In this document: one piece after another, positions 23,425-35,724 of the stretch
Layout of the letters: each line of letters opens with the position of its first letter
How positions within the stretch are numbered: position 1 is the first letter of the stretch
Assembly (NCBI RefSeq): GCF_018613835.1
Contig: NZ_JAGGPM010000033.1
Span: 1-64,000, forward strand
Length of the DNA stretch: 64,000 nt
Reading direction: 5' to 3'
Source: Arthrobacter sp. ISL-5
Lineage (GTDB): Bacteria; Actinomycetota; Actinomycetes; Actinomycetales; Micrococcaceae
The notes under the pieces: model-generated
Seen by the model: the letters and a program-made list of their open reading frames with translations, nothing else
Told to the model about the DNA's origin: nothing
Databases searched by the model: none
Position numbers and translations under genes: made by a program

Positions 23425-24912
23425 CTAGTTCTTCTTCTTCTTTTCCGGCCACGGGCCAAGCTTTTCCCTGGTCGTACCCTCACCCAGGCGTGAGGTGTCG
23501 GCGAGGTCGCCCACCTTGTGCACCTTCAGCGAGTTGGTGGAGCCGGCCTTTCCGGGAGGGGAACCGGCAGCGATGACCACCAGGTCACCGTCTTCCACGA
23601 GCCCCATGTCCAGCAGGCTGCGGTCAACCTGCGCGGTCATTTCGTCCGTGTGGCCCACCATGGGCACGAGCACCGGCTGGATGCCCCAGGTCAACGCCAG
23701 CTGGTTCCACACGTGCTCCACCGGAGTGAACGCGAAGACCGGCTTGATCGGGCGGAGGCGGGACAGGCGGCGTGCCGAGTCACCGGACTGCGTGAACGTA
23801 CAGATGTACTTGGCCTCCAGCTGGTCCGCGATCTCGACGGCGGCACGGGTGATGGCGCCACCGCGGGTCTTGGGCTTGGTGCCCAGCGGAGGGACGCGCT
23901 CCAGGCCGTGCTCCTCGGTGGACTCGATGATCCGGGCCATGACCTTGACCGTCTCGATCGGGTACTTGCCCACGCTGGTCTCGCCGGACAGCATGACTGC
24001 ATCGGCGCCGTCGAGCACTGCGTTGGCGCAGTCGGAGGCTTCGGCGCGGGTGGGGCGCGGGTTGTCGATCATGGACTCGAGGACCTGCGTGGCCACGATG
24101 ACCGGCTTGGCCCAGCGGCGTGCCAGTTCAATGGCGCGCTTCTGCACGATCGGCACTTCCTCCAGCGGAAGCTCAACGCCGAGGTCGCCACGGGCCACCA
24201 TGATCGCGTCGAACGCGTCGATGATCTCGTGGAGCTGCTCCACGGCCTGCGGCTTCTCGATCTTGGCGATCACCGGAACGCGGCGGCCTTCTTCGTCCAT
24301 GATCTCGTGGACGCGCTTGATGTCGCTGGCGTCGCGGACGAAGGACAGCGCAACGAGGTCCACGCCGCGGCGGATCGCCCAGCGGAGGTCGTCCTCATCC
24401 TTCTCGCTCAGGGCCGGCACGTTCACTGCCACGCCCGGGAGGTTGATGCCCTTGTTGTTGGACACCATGCCGCCCACGGTCACCTGGGCGACGACCTTGA
24501 CGTCGTCCACCTCGATGGCGCGCAGGGCGACCTTGCCGTCGTCGATCAGCAGGGCGTCGCCCACGTTGACGTCGTCGGTGAGGCTCTTGAGCGTCGTGGA
24601 GCAGATCTCCTTGGTGCCGGGCACGTCCTCGGTGGTGATCGTGAAGATGTCACCGACCGCCAGCTCGTGCGGGCCGTCCACGAAGCGGCCGAGACGGATC
24701 TTCGGTCCCTGCAGGTCGGCCATGATCGCGACGGCCTTGCCGAGATCCGTGGCGGCCTTGCGGACGTTCTCATAGGTGTTGTCGTGCACGGAGTAATCGC
24801 CGTGGCTCATGTTCATCCGGGCAACGTCAACGCCTGCTTCCAACACCGCGAGGGTGTTTTCATAGCTGGCAATCGCCGGTCCGAAGGTGGCCACAATTTT
24901 TGCGCGTCTCAT
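23425..24912 (-). CDS. pyk: pyruvate kinase
   Basis: The 495-aa glycolytic enzyme converts phosphoenolpyruvate and ADP to pyruvate and ATP. It starts MRRAKIVATFGPA and shows ARMNMSHGDYSVHDN, ADLQGPKIRLG, the B domain (about 70-170), the active-site signature IMVARGDLGVELPLEEVP and KPVIVATQVLESM. The C-terminal allosteric domain runs from about residue 345. The tail is lysine-rich (EKKKKN). The length is normal. It is convergent with pdtaR and separated from gltD upstream by 68 bp. Confidence 0.97.
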   Translation of the reverse strand: MRRAKIVATFGPAIASYENTLAVLEAGVDVARMNMSHGDYSVHDNTYENVRKAATDLGKAVAIMADLQGPKIRLGRFVDGPHELAVGDIFTITTEDVPGTKEICSTTLKSLTDDVNVGDALLIDDGKVALRAIEVDDVKVVAQVTVGGMVSNNKGINLPGVAVNVPALSEKDEDDLRWAIRRGVDLVALSFVRDASDIKRVHEIMDEEGRRVPVIAKIEKPQAVEQLHEIIDAFDAIMVARGDLGVELPLEEVPIVQKRAIELARRWAKPVIVATQVLESMIDNPRPTRAEASDCANAVLDGADAVMLSGETSVGKYPIETVKVMARIIESTEEHGLERVPPLGTKPKTRGGAITRAAVEIADQLEAKYICTFTQSGDSARRLSRLRPIKPVFAFTPVEHVWNQLALTWGIQPVLVPMVGHTDEMTAQVDRSLLDMGLVEDGDLVVIAAGSPPGKAGSTNSLKVHKVGDLADTSRLGEGTTREKLGPWPEKKKKN

Positions 24913-24980
24913 ATACCTACCCTATTGGTCTCTTGCATTGGTTAAGTTGTCGCGGAGGTGAACTTCACCCCCAGGCTGCG

Positions 24981-26430
<1,450 letters not shown>

Positions 26431-26438
<8 letters not shown>

Positions 26439-29400
26439 CGGTCACCTCCAGGATTCGAGACCAAACTTCTTCGCCGTCGGGGTCCAGGCCCTCTTCGATG
26501 GCGCTCAGACGGGTTTGCAGGACGGCCGCGTAATCGCGCGGCAGCACCTTGGTTATGCGGGCAGCGGTGTCATCGAAGTTCTCGAGCAGCCGCTCGGCCA
26601 GCTGGGATTCAGTTTCCTCGACATGCTTGACCAGCAGGCCGTGGACGATGTCGCGGTCCTCAGCATCCAGCTCCTGGAGCTGGAGTTCACCGGATTCCAG
26701 CGCCTGCTTGTTCACGCGGGTGATCCGCAGGTCGAGCACGTAGGCCGTTCCGCCGGACATGCCCGCACCGAAGTTCCGTCCGGTCCGGCCGATGATGAGG
26801 GTCTGGCCGCCGGTCATGTACTCGCAGCCGTGGTCGCCGATGCCCTCGACAACCGCCGTGGCGCCGGAGTTGCGCACCAGGAAGCGTTCGCCCACCTGGC
26901 CGCGCAGGAACATCTCGCCGCTGGTGGCACCGTAACCGATCACGTTGCCGGCGATCACGTTGCTCTCGGCCTGGAACACGTTGGTGCGGTCCGGGCGGAC
27001 GATGATGCGGCCGCCGGACAATCCCTTGCCCACATAATCGTTGGAGTCGCCGTACATGCGCAGGGTGATGCCGGCGGGCAGGAAGGCGCCCAGCGACTGG
27101 CCTGCGGTGCCGGTCAGCGTGATGTCGATCGTGTCCGTCGCCAGCACGTCGGTGCTGAACGTCTTGGTCACGACGTGGCCCAGCATGGTGCCGACGGAGC
27201 GGTCCGTGTTGATGACGTCGACGGCGATCTTCACCGGGCTGCGGTCGGTCAGCGCCTCGGCGGCCATGGTGATGAGCCGCTGGTCGAAGTGCTTGTCCAG
27301 CTCGTGGTTCTGGCCGGTGAGGTTGCGCAGCGGCGCGTCGTCGTCGAACTCCAGCCCGTGCAGGATGGGGTCGAGGTCCAGGCCTTCGGCCTTCCAGTGG
27401 TTGATCGCTTCGCGGGTGTCCAGCATTTCCGCGTGGCCGATCGCTTCCTCGATGCTCCGGAAGCCAAGTTCTGCGAGGATTTCGCGGACTTCCTCGGCCA
27501 GGAATTCGAAGAAGTTGACCACGAACTCGGGCTTGCCCGTGAAGCGGGCCCGCAGTTCGGGGTTCTGCGTGGCGACGCCGACGGGGCAGGTGTCCAGGTG
27601 GCAGACGCGCATCATGATGCAGCCCTCCACCACCAGCGGTGCCGTGGCAAACCCGAATTCCTCGCCGCCGAGCAGCGCGGCAATGACAACGTCGCGGCCG
27701 GTCTTGAGCTGGCCGTCCACCTGCACCACCACACGGTCGCGCAGGCCGTTGAGCATCAGGGTCTGCTGGGTCTCTGCGAGCCCCAGCTCCCACGGGACAC
27801 CGGCGTGCTTGAGCGAGTTCAGCGGCGAGGCGCCGGTTCCGCCGTCGTGCCCGGAAACGAGCACGACGTCGGCCTTCGCCTTGGTCACACCGGCGGCAAC
27901 GGTGCCGATGCCCACCTCGGAAACGAGCTTGACGTGCACCCGGGCCGAAGGATTGGCGCGCTTGGCATCGTAGATGAGCTGCGCGAGGTCCTCGATGGAG
28001 TAGATGTCGTGGTGCGGGGGCGGGGAGATCAGTCCGACGCCGGGCGTTGAGTGGCGAGTGCGGGCAACCCAGGGGTAGACCTTCTGGGCCATCAGCTGGC
28101 CGCCCTCGCCGGGCTTGGCGCCCTGGGCCATCTTGATCTGGATGTCGTCAGCGTTGGTCAGGTAGAGGCTGGTGACACCGAACCGGCCGGAGGCGATCTG
28201 CTTGACGGCAGAGCGGCGCTCCGGATCCAGGAGGCGGTCCACGTCCTCGCCGCCCTCACCGGTGTTGGACTTGCCGCCCAGCCGGTTCATGGCGATCGCG
28301 AGCGTCTCGTGGGCTTCCTTGGAGATGGAGCCGTAGCTCATGGCGCCCGTGGAGAACCGCTTGACGATGCTGGAGACCGGCTCCACTTCCTCGAGCGGCA
28401 CGGCGGGACGCTGGCCGTCCTTGAACTTGAGGAGCCCGCGCAGGGTCATCAGGTTCTCGGACTGGTCGTCCACGCCCTTGGTGTAGGCCTTGAAAATGTC
28501 GTAACGGCGCTCACGCGTGGCATGCTGCAGACGGAAGACAGTCTCCGGGTTGAAGAGGTGCGGCTCGCCGTCACGGCGCCACTGGTACTCGCCGCCGCCC
28601 AGGAGCGGGCGGTGCGGCTGTTCGATGCCGCCCTCGGGGTAGGCCATCTGGTGCCGGGCAGAAACCTCGGCCGCGATGACGTCCAGCCCCACGCCGCCCA
28701 GCTGGGAGTGCGTGCCGGCGAAGAATTCATCCACGAGCTCCTGGCCGAGGCCGAGCGCTTCGAAGGTCTGCGCTCCGGTGTACGACGCCACGGTGGAGAT
28801 GCCCATCTTGGACATGATCTTCAGGACGCCCTTGCCGAGGCCCTTGATGAGGTTGTAGACGCCGTCCTGCGGGGTGACGCCGACGACGTCGCCGGCGGCG
28901 ATGAGCTGCTCCACGGATTCCATGGCCAGGTACGGGTTGACGGCGGAAGCGCCGTAGCCGATCAGGACGGCCACGTGGTGCGTCTCGCGGACGTCGCCGG
29001 CCTCGACCACGAGGGCGGTCTTGGTGCGGTTGGCGCTGCGCAGCAGGTGGTGGTGCACGGCGCTGACCAGCAGGAGCGACGGGATCGGCGCCCACTGGGC
29101 GTTCGAGTCGCGGTCGGACAGCACCACGTACTGCACACCGCGGTTGATGGCGCCGGAGACCTGCTCGCAGATTTCGGTCAGCCGGGCGCGGAGGGCGTTC
29201 TCGCCGCCTTCGGGGCGGTACAGGCCACGGACCTTCATGGCGATCCTGTCGCCGTCCGGGCTTTCGATGTTGGCGATCTTGGCGAGCTGGTCGTTGTTGA
29301 TCACCGGGAACGGCAGCGAAACCTGCGGCTGCCGGACCTGCTTGGTGTCCAGCAGGTTGCCGTTCGGGCCGATGGCACACATCAGGGACGTGACCAGCTC

Positions 29401-31047
29401 TTCGCGGATGGCGTCCAGCGGCGGGTTGGTGACCTGCGCGAAGGACTGCACGAAGTAGTCAAAGAGCAACCGGGGGCGCTTGGACAGCACGGCCACAGGC
29501 GTGTCGGAGCCCATGGCGCCGAGGGGCTCGGCACCGGTGCGGGCCATGGGGCCCAGCAGGATCTTGAGCTCTTCGGTGGTGTAGCCGAAGGTCCGCTGGC
29601 GGATGTTCACGGACGCGGCCGTGTGAACGACGTGCTCGCGCTCCGGGAGTTCGTTGAGGTCGATCAGGTTGTCCTTGAGCCACTCTGCCCACGGGTTCGC
29701 CGCGGCGACCTCTGCCTTGACCTCTTCGTCGTCGATGATCCGGCCGGCCTCGGTGTCCACGAGGAACATCTTGCCGGGCGAAACGCGGCCCTTCTTGACC
29801 ACCTTGGAGGGTTCGACGTCGATGACGCCCACCTCGGAGGCGAAGACGACGAGGCCGTCTTCGGTGATCCAGTAGCGGCCCGGGCGCAGGCCGTTGCGGT
29901 CCAGGGTGGCTCCGACCAGGTTGCCGTCGGTGAACGACACGGCGGCCGGTCCGTCCCACGGTTCCATCAGCAGGGAGTGGTATTCGTAGAACGCGCGGCG
30001 TGCCGGATCCATGGTGGCGTGGTTTTCCCACGCCTCGGGGATCATCATCATGATCGAGTGCGTGATGGGGCGCCCGGAGAGCCAGAGCAGCTCGGCCACT
30101 TCGTCGAAGGACGCCGAGTCCGATGCACCGGGGGTGCAGATCGGGAACAGCTCTTCCGGGGATCCGCCCAGCAGCGGGTTCGCGAGCTGGGACTGGCGTG
30201 CGCGCATCCAGTTCCGGTTGCCCTTGACCGTGTTGATTTCACCGTTGTGGGCAATGGTGCGGAACGGCTGCGCCAGGGGCCAGGACGGGAAGGTATTGGT
30301 GGAGAACCGCGAGTGGACGATCGCCAGCTTGGTCTTGAAGCGCTTGTCCGAGAGGTCCGGGTAGAACGGCTCCAGCTGGGCCGTGGTCAGCATGCCCTTG
30401 TAGACGATGGTCCGTGAGGACAGCGACGGGAAGTAGACGCCGAACTTGTTCTGCGCGCGCTTCCGGATCCGCCAGGCCCGGGAGTCGAGCTCGTTGCGCT
30501 CCAGCTCCTCTCCGGTGGACGAGGCGAAGAACGGCTGCGAGAAGTAGGGCATGCAGGCGCGGGCCATGGCGCCGACGAGGTCGGCCACGATGGGGACCTC
30601 GCGCCAGCCGAGGACGGTGAGGCCCTCATCGGCGGCCAGGCCTTCGATCCCTGCCTTCGCGGCGTCGGCTTCACGCTGCTCGGCGGGGAGGAAGGCGGTG
30701 CCCACAACGTACTGCCCGGGTGCCGGGAGTTCGAATTCGGTCACGGCACGGAAGAACTCGTCCGGCACCTGCATCAGCAGGCCGGCGCCGTCGCCCGTTC
30801 CCTCGTCGGCGCCCACGGCACCGCGGTGCTCAAGGTTGCGCAGGGCGGTGAGGGCGGCGTCGACAATGTCGTAGCCGGGCTCACCGCGCAGGGTGGCGAT
30901 GATCGCAAGACCGCAGGCGTCCTTCTCCTGCTCCGGGTTGTAGAGCCCGGCTGCCTCGGGGAGCGCCGCGAACCGCTTGAACGGTGACATGGCGGCGTCC
31001 GGCTGGTTCGATTCGGACCAGCTGGGGCTGTGAAGAGTTTGGGTCAT
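26431..31047 (-). CDS. gltB: glutamate synthase large subunit
   Basis: The 1538-aa alpha subunit makes glutamate from glutamine and 2-oxoglutarate. The class-II amidotransferase domain should begin at Cys45 (EKDACGLAIIATLRG) after removal of a 44-residue propeptide. The FMN-binding synthase domain includes HDGGTGASPLNSLKHAGVPW, and the 3Fe-4S cluster is carried by CIMMRVCHLDTCPVG. The C-terminal beta-helix (GXGXG) domain follows. The start at 31047 is chosen for AGGAGGAAGGACG upstream; the frame is open to 31101. The 265-bp upstream gap holds the promoter. Confidence 0.97.
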
Positions 31048-31206
31048 GGGAGACGTCCTTCCTCCTGATCGTGCGTATGGAAGGGACAACGTTGGCCCCA
31101 CTCAGAGCGCCGCTGTGATGGGCACAACAAAGTGTTACTTAGTGGAAATTGTAGGGCAGGGAGGGCTGCTGAACTAACAGTTACGCAGGCTCCCGGCCCG
31201 GGCTTG

Positions 31207-31234
31207 ACCGGACAGCAGCTCTATGCTGCCCGGT
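31207..31234 (-). terminator. hairpin downstream of lgt
   Basis: Interrupted stem ACCGG-CAGCA / TGCTG-CCGGT with loop GCTCTA, about 80 bp past the lgt stop. No U-run follows. It is a possible factor-dependent terminator. Confidence 0.35.
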
Positions 31235-31312
31235 GTTGGCCCTGATGCCACGACGCTGTGGTGTTGGGCGCTCCGAGCGGTGGCTCTTGCTGCCCTGGTT
31301 GCCGGTGCTGAG

Positions 31313-32671
31313 CTAGCGTGAGCCGTCAGCTTCCGACGCGGTTCCGGTGGCTTTGGTACCGGATTTTCCGGTGTCCGTTTCCATGGCGGACGCGGTGCCG
31401 CCGGTGGATGCCGGTACTGCTTCCGTTGGGGCAGAAGAGCGCCTGGAACCGCTTTGGTTATCAGGCAGATTATCACGCGATTCACTATCTGAGACAACAG
31501 GGTCCGCATCACGGACGGGCTGGCCGGCAGGAGCGGCGGCCGGGTCACTAGCGGCCCGGGCCGCACGCCGTCCGGCCGGCACGTGCCCCTCGCCGTCGTC
31601 AGCGACGGCGGCGGGTGCCTTGTCGCCGTCGTCGGCCGTTTTGTCCTTGTCGACGGCGGGAGCGGCGGTTTTGTCGTCGTCGACGGCGGGAGCGGCGGTT
31701 TTGTCGTCGCCGACGGCGGCAGTCTTTGAGTCACTTTCGACGGCGGCAGCGGGCTCCGCCTCGGCGGCAGGCGCGCGGCCCGGGAGGTAGGGGTCCTCCG
31801 GGTCGCCGCCCTTGCGGCGGGCCAGCACGATGAACACCGCCAGAGCCGCGATGAACACGAAGATGCTGGTCCAGACGTTCAGGCGAGTGGTGATGCCGAA
31901 GAGGCTGATCTGCTCAGCGTCGTCGATGCGCATGGCCTCGATCCACACCCGGCCCAGCGTGTAGTACATGGCATAGATGCAGAAGAGCATGCCGCGGCGG
32001 AAATGGAACCTGCGGTCCAGGGCCAGCAGGATGAGAACGCCCACGAGGTTCCACAGGGATTCGTACAGGAACGTGGGGTGGAACAGCGTCTCGGCCGGGA
32101 AGCCTTGGGGGAAGTTCGCGTTATCGGCGTCCACCTGAAGCCCCCAGGGCAGGGTGGTGGGGCCGCCGAACAGCTCCTGGTTGAAGTAGTTCCCCCAGCG
32201 GCCCACTGCCTGCGCGAGCAGCAGTCCGGGCGCCGCGGCGTCCAGGAACGCCGTGAGTTTGACGCCCGCGCGCCGGCAGCCGATCCAGGCGCCGAAGGCA
32301 CCGAGCACCACGGCACCCCAGATTCCAAGGCCGCCGCGCTGGATCTGCGGAATCAGGGACAGGTCGCCGGTGCCGTCGAATCCCGGACCAAAGTACGCAT
32401 CCGGGGAGGAAAACACATGGTAGAGCCGGCCGCCGATGATTCCGAACGGAATGGCCCAGATGACGATGTCCCAGACGCTGCCCTCGGGCGTTCCGCGCTT
32501 GGCCCAGCGGGCCAACGTCAGCCACAGGCCGACGACGATCCCGGCAAGAATGCACAGGGCATACGCGTGGATGCGCAGCGAACCCCACGGCAGCGGAATG
32601 TCGAAGCCGGACCAGTCCGGGCTCGGAATGCTCGCGGGGACCATGGCGGCCGCGGTGAGGAACGTCTGCAT
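31313..32671 (-). CDS. lgt: prolipoprotein diacylglyceryl transferase with long acidic tail
   Basis: The 452-aa membrane enzyme transfers diacylglycerol to the lipobox Cys of prolipoproteins. The first ~290 residues form seven membrane spans with the Lgt signature AVGRWGNYFNQELFGGPTTL and the His motif LRIHAYALCIL. The remainder (about 295-452) is a cytoplasmic, disordered, Ala/Asp/Lys-rich extension with short repeats (DDKTAAPAVD). Such tails are common in actinobacterial Lgt, but this one is long. It lies downstream of trpA (8-bp gap), so it may be co-transcribed with the trp genes. Confidence 0.93.
   Translation of the reverse strand: MQTFLTAAAMVPASIPSPDWSGFDIPLPWGSLRIHAYALCILAGIVVGLWLTLARWAKRGTPEGSVWDIVIWAIPFGIIGGRLYHVFSSPDAYFGPGFDGTGDLSLIPQIQRGGLGIWGAVVLGAFGAWIGCRRAGVKLTAFLDAAAPGLLLAQAVGRWGNYFNQELFGGPTTLPWGLQVDADNANFPQGFPAETLFHPTFLYESLWNLVGVLILLALDRRFHFRRGMLFCIYAMYYTLGRVWIEAMRIDDAEQISLFGITTRLNVWTSIFVFIAALAVFIVLARRKGGDPEDPYLPGRAPAAEAEPAAAVESDSKTAAVGDDKTAAPAVDDDKTAAPAVDKDKTADDGDKAPAAVADDGEGHVPAGRRAARAASDPAAAPAGQPVRDADPVVSDSESRDNLPDNQSGSRRSSAPTEAVPASTGGTASAMETDTGKSGTKATGTASEADGSR
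31651..31719 (-). repeat. 30-bp tandem repeat in the lgt tail
   Basis: Two almost identical 30-bp units (31651-31680 and 31681-31710, one difference) plus a 9-bp third start encode repeated DDKTAAPAVD in the Lgt extension. A diverged partial copy lies just before (from about 31630). It is a likely site of slipped-strand length variation that stays in frame. Confidence 0.8.
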
Positions 32672-32679
32672 GTTGGAGG

Positions 32680-33483
32680 TTACTTCCTGGTCAGTCCGGC
32701 GCTGAGGTCTTTGGTGAGGCTGGCCACGGCGTCCACTCCGCCGTCCCGTATGGCGGACACGAGGGCTGTTCCCACGATCACGCCGTCGGCGTAGGCGGCG
32801 ATTTCAGCCACCTGGTCGGCATTCGAGACTCCAAGGCCCACACACACACGCTCCGCGCCGGCCTCCTTGGCGGCAGCCACCACGCCCTTGGCGGCCGCGC
32901 TCACCGAGGACCGGGCGCCGGTGACGCCCATGATGGAGACGGCGTACACAAAGCCGCGGCTGGCCTCGACGGTCCGCCGCATGCGCTCGGGCGATGATGA
33001 CGGCGCCACGAGGAACACCCGGTCCAGCCCGTACTTGTCGGAGGCTTCCATCCACTCGGCGGCCTCATCGGGAATCAGGTCGGGAGTGATCAGGCCCGCT
33101 CCCCCGGCTTCGGCCAGGCGCCGTGAGAACTCGTCGACGCCCATCCGGAGGACGGGGTTCCAGTAGGTCATGACCAGGACGGCGGCATCGGTCTCAGCCG
33201 TAATGCCGGCGACAACATCGAACACCTGGCGGACGGAGAAGCCCTTTGCCAGCGCCTCGGTGGTGGCGGCCTGGATGACCGGGCCGTCCATGACCGGGTC
33301 AGAGTAGGGAATGCCGACTTCGATCAGGTCCGCACCGTTGCGCGCGAGGGCGATGCCGGCGGCGATGGTGTCCTCAACGCTGGGGTACCCGGCGGGCAGG
33401 TAGCCGATCAGGGCCGCCCGCCCCTCTGACCGGGCCTTGTCAATGGCAATCGCCGATTTGCTGGTCATCTGCGCCGTGCTCAC
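32680..33483 (-). CDS. trpA: tryptophan synthase alpha subunit
   Basis: The 267-aa TIM-barrel enzyme cleaves indole-3-glycerol phosphate to indole. It carries ALIGYLPAGYP and the catalytic Asp in DLIEVGIPYSDPVMDGP, with Glu of the same motif, and the phosphate-binding end GVSNADQVAEIAAYADGVIV. The GTG at 33483 is chosen because AAGGGGAAC precedes it and it overlaps the trpB stop as GTGA; an ATG lies at 33468. It works in a complex with the adjacent TrpB. Confidence 0.95.
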   Translation of the reverse strand: MSTAQMTSKSAIAIDKARSEGRAALIGYLPAGYPSVEDTIAAGIALARNGADLIEVGIPYSDPVMDGPVIQAATTEALAKGFSVRQVFDVVAGITAETDAAVLVMTYWNPVLRMGVDEFSRRLAEAGGAGLITPDLIPDEAAEWMEASDKYGLDRVFLVAPSSSPERMRRTVEASRGFVYAVSIMGVTGARSSVSAAAKGVVAAAKEAGAERVCVGLGVSNADQVAEIAAYADGVIVGTALVSAIRDGGVDAVASLTKDLSAGLTRK

Positions 33484-34808
33484 AGCTGTTCCCCTTCCTT
33501 GCCGATGGCTGCCTCTGCGGAATCCTTGTCCAGGAGGTCGAACCACTCGGCGGCTGTTGCCACGTCCTTGTCGCCCCGGCCGGACAGGTTGACGATCACG
33601 ATCTTGTCGGATGCCTTGCCCTCGGCGCCCGCTTCGGCCGCCAGCCGGTGTCCCACCTTGATGGCTCCGGCGAGGGCGTGGGAGGACTCGATGGCGGGAA
33701 TGATACCCTCGGTGCGGCACAGGAGCCGGAAGGCGTCCATGGCTTCGCTGTCCGTGATGGGCTCGTAGGTCACCCGTCCGATGTCGGCGAGGTACGAGTG
33801 CTCCGGCCCGACGCCGGGGTAGTCCAGCCCTGCCGAGATCGAGTGCGATTCGATGGTCTGGCCGTCGTCGTCCTGCATGAGGTACGAGCGGGCGCCGTGC
33901 AGCACGCCGGGCTTGCCGAGCGTGATGGTGGCCGCGTGGCGGCCGGTGTCCACGCCGTCGCCGCCGGCCTCGAAGCCGTAGATCCTGACCGAGGGGTCAT
34001 CAAGGAAGCCGTGGAAGATGCCGATAGCGTTGGAGCCGCCGCCGATGCACGCGCAGACGGCGTCCGGCAGGCGGCCGGTCTGCTCGAGAATCTGTTCGCG
34101 GGCTTCCTCGCCGATGACCTCGTGGAAGTAGCGGACCATGGCCGGGAAGGGGTGCGCGCCGGCGGCCGTGCCCAGCAGGTAGTGGGTGTGTCCGACATTC
34201 GCCACCCAGTCGCGGAGCGCCTCGTTGATGGCATCCTTGAGGGTCTGGGAGCCGTTGGTCACCGGGATCACGGTGGCGCCCAGCAGCTCCATCCGGGCCA
34301 CGTTCAGGGCCTGGCGGCGGCAGTCCTCGGCGCCCATGTAGACGACGCATTCGAGTCCGAGCAGCGCGGCGGCGGTGGCGCTGGCCACGCCGTGCTGGCC
34401 GGCTCCGGTTTCGGCGATAACGCGGGTCTTGCCCATGCGCTTGGCCAGTAGGGCCTGGCCCAGCACGTTGTTGATCTTGTGCGAGCCGGTGTGGTTGAGG
34501 TCTTCGCGCTTGAGGAAGACCCGGACACCGCCGGCGTACTCGGCGAACCGCTTCGCCTCGGTCAGGAGCGAGGGCCGGCCGGAGTAGTTCTTGTTGAGAT
34601 CGGCGATCTGCGCGGTGAACTCGGGATCGGCCTTGGCCTTTTCAAAGGTGTCTTCGAGTTCGTCCAGGGCCGCGATCAGTGATTCAGGCATCCATCGGCC
34701 CCCGTAGGAGCCGAAGTAGGGTCCCGGAGCGTGGCGCAGCGACGTGCCTCCCTGCAGGAATGCATCCACCGAGCCATCGTCAGAGCCGGCTGTTGGCGCT
34801 TCGGCCAT
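33480..34808 (-). CDS. trpB: tryptophan synthase beta subunit
   Basis: The 442-aa PLP enzyme condenses indole with serine. The PLP lysine is in NHTGSHKINNVLGQALLAKR, the glycine-rich phosphate site is CIGGGSNAIGIFHGF, and the COMM region reads PGPYFGSYGGRWMPESL. The start is uncertain: 34808 (MAEAPTAG, with GGTGAG upstream), the ATG at 34820 and the GTG at 34829 are all in frame. It overlaps trpA by 4 bp and is 95 bp from trpC. Confidence 0.95.
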   Translation of the reverse strand: MAEAPTAGSDDGSVDAFLQGGTSLRHAPGPYFGSYGGRWMPESLIAALDELEDTFEKAKADPEFTAQIADLNKNYSGRPSLLTEAKRFAEYAGGVRVFLKREDLNHTGSHKINNVLGQALLAKRMGKTRVIAETGAGQHGVASATAAALLGLECVVYMGAEDCRRQALNVARMELLGATVIPVTNGSQTLKDAINEALRDWVANVGHTHYLLGTAAGAHPFPAMVRYFHEVIGEEAREQILEQTGRLPDAVCACIGGGSNAIGIFHGFLDDPSVRIYGFEAGGDGVDTGRHAATITLGKPGVLHGARSYLMQDDDGQTIESHSISAGLDYPGVGPEHSYLADIGRVTYEPITDSEAMDAFRLLCRTEGIIPAIESSHALAGAIKVGHRLAAEAGAEGKASDKIVIVNLSGRGDKDVATAAEWFDLLDKDSAEAAIGKEGEQL

Positions 34809-34903
34809 CAGTCTCACCATCCTGTTCACTTTTCACTAATTGAGGTCATGCACCATCCGCCCGCACGGCATGCGGAGGGGATGGTGCCACGGTTGGGCGG
34901 AGC

Positions 34904-35722
34904 TCAGACCCGGGCGGCGATCGCTGCCGCCCCGGCCGCGGTGAATTCCGCGATGCGTTCCCGCGGCGTGGCGTCGCTGACGAGCGCCTCCCCCACGAGG
35001 ATGGCGTTGGCGCCGTGCGCCGCGTAGTGCGCGACGTCGTCGGCGCCCCTAACGCCGGACTCCGCCACCACGACGGCACCGGCCGGAATGCTTCCGGCGA
35101 GTGAGTCGAAAACGGAGCGGTCGACGTCGAGCGTCTTGAGGTTGCGCACGTTGACGCCGATGATCCGGGCTTCGGCAGCCACGGCGCGCTCGACTTCCTC
35201 AGGCGTGTGCGTTTCCACGAGCACGTTCATGCCGAGTTCACGGCTGAGGGCGCTGAATTCGCGCAGCTGCTGATCGGACAGGGACGCCACGATCAGCAGG
35301 ATAAGGTCCGCGCCGTGGGCGCGGGCCTCCCAGATCTGGTAGTCATCGAGCGTGAAATCCTTGCGGAGCAGCGGGACGTCCACCCGGGCCCGGACCGCGT
35401 CCAGGTCCGCGAGCGAACCGTTGAAGCGGCGCTGCTCCGTCAGCACGCTGATGACGGCGGCGCCGCCGTCGGCGTACTGCTGGGCCAGCGAGGCCGGGTC
35501 AACGATGTTCGCGAGGTCGCCCTTGGACGGGCTGCGACGCTTGATCTCGGCGATGACCTTAAGGTGCTCTCGGGTGGTGGACGGGCCGTCGAGGGCGGCC
35601 CAGGCGTCCCGTGCCGGAGCCGCTGCCAGTGCGCGGTCCTTCAGTTCCGCGAGGGACACGAGACGCTTGCGGGCCTCCATGTCCTCCCTGACACCGGCAT
35701 TGATGTCATCGAGCACCGTCAC
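34904..35722 (-). CDS. trpC: indole-3-glycerol-phosphate synthase
   Basis: The 272-aa TIM barrel closes the indole ring of CdRP. It shows KVIAEIKRRSPSKGDLA (catalytic Lys and phosphate contacts), LLRKDFTLDDYQIWEARAHG, GVNVRNLKTLDVDRSVF and VVAESGVRGADDVAHYAAHG. The length and order of motifs are normal. It follows the HGxxPAAW gene by 2 bp. Confidence 0.96.
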   Translation of the reverse strand: MTVLDDINAGVREDMEARKRLVSLAELKDRALAAAPARDAWAALDGPSTTREHLKVIAEIKRRSPSKGDLANIVDPASLAQQYADGGAAVISVLTEQRRFNGSLADLDAVRARVDVPLLRKDFTLDDYQIWEARAHGADLILLIVASLSDQQLREFSALSRELGMNVLVETHTPEEVERAVAAEARIIGVNVRNLKTLDVDRSVFDSLAGSIPAGAVVVAESGVRGADDVAHYAAHGANAILVGEALVSDATPRERIAEFTAAGAAAIAARV

Positions 35723-35724
35723 GG

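Noticed and set aside
23518..24945. 475-codon frame antisense to pyk
   Set aside because: His/Asp/Val-rich complement of pyruvate kinase codons, no motif.
28051..30417. 788-codon open frame antisense to gltB (also 26515-28050, 511 codons)
   Set aside because: Shadow of gltB in GC-rich DNA: composition is Gly/Arg/His/Val-rich without any family pattern, and gltB itself is unmistakable.
31651..31719. Spaced repeats that might suggest a CRISPR array
   Set aside because: Contiguous tandem repeats in a coding tail, without spacers or cas genes. No CRISPR array was found anywhere in the window.
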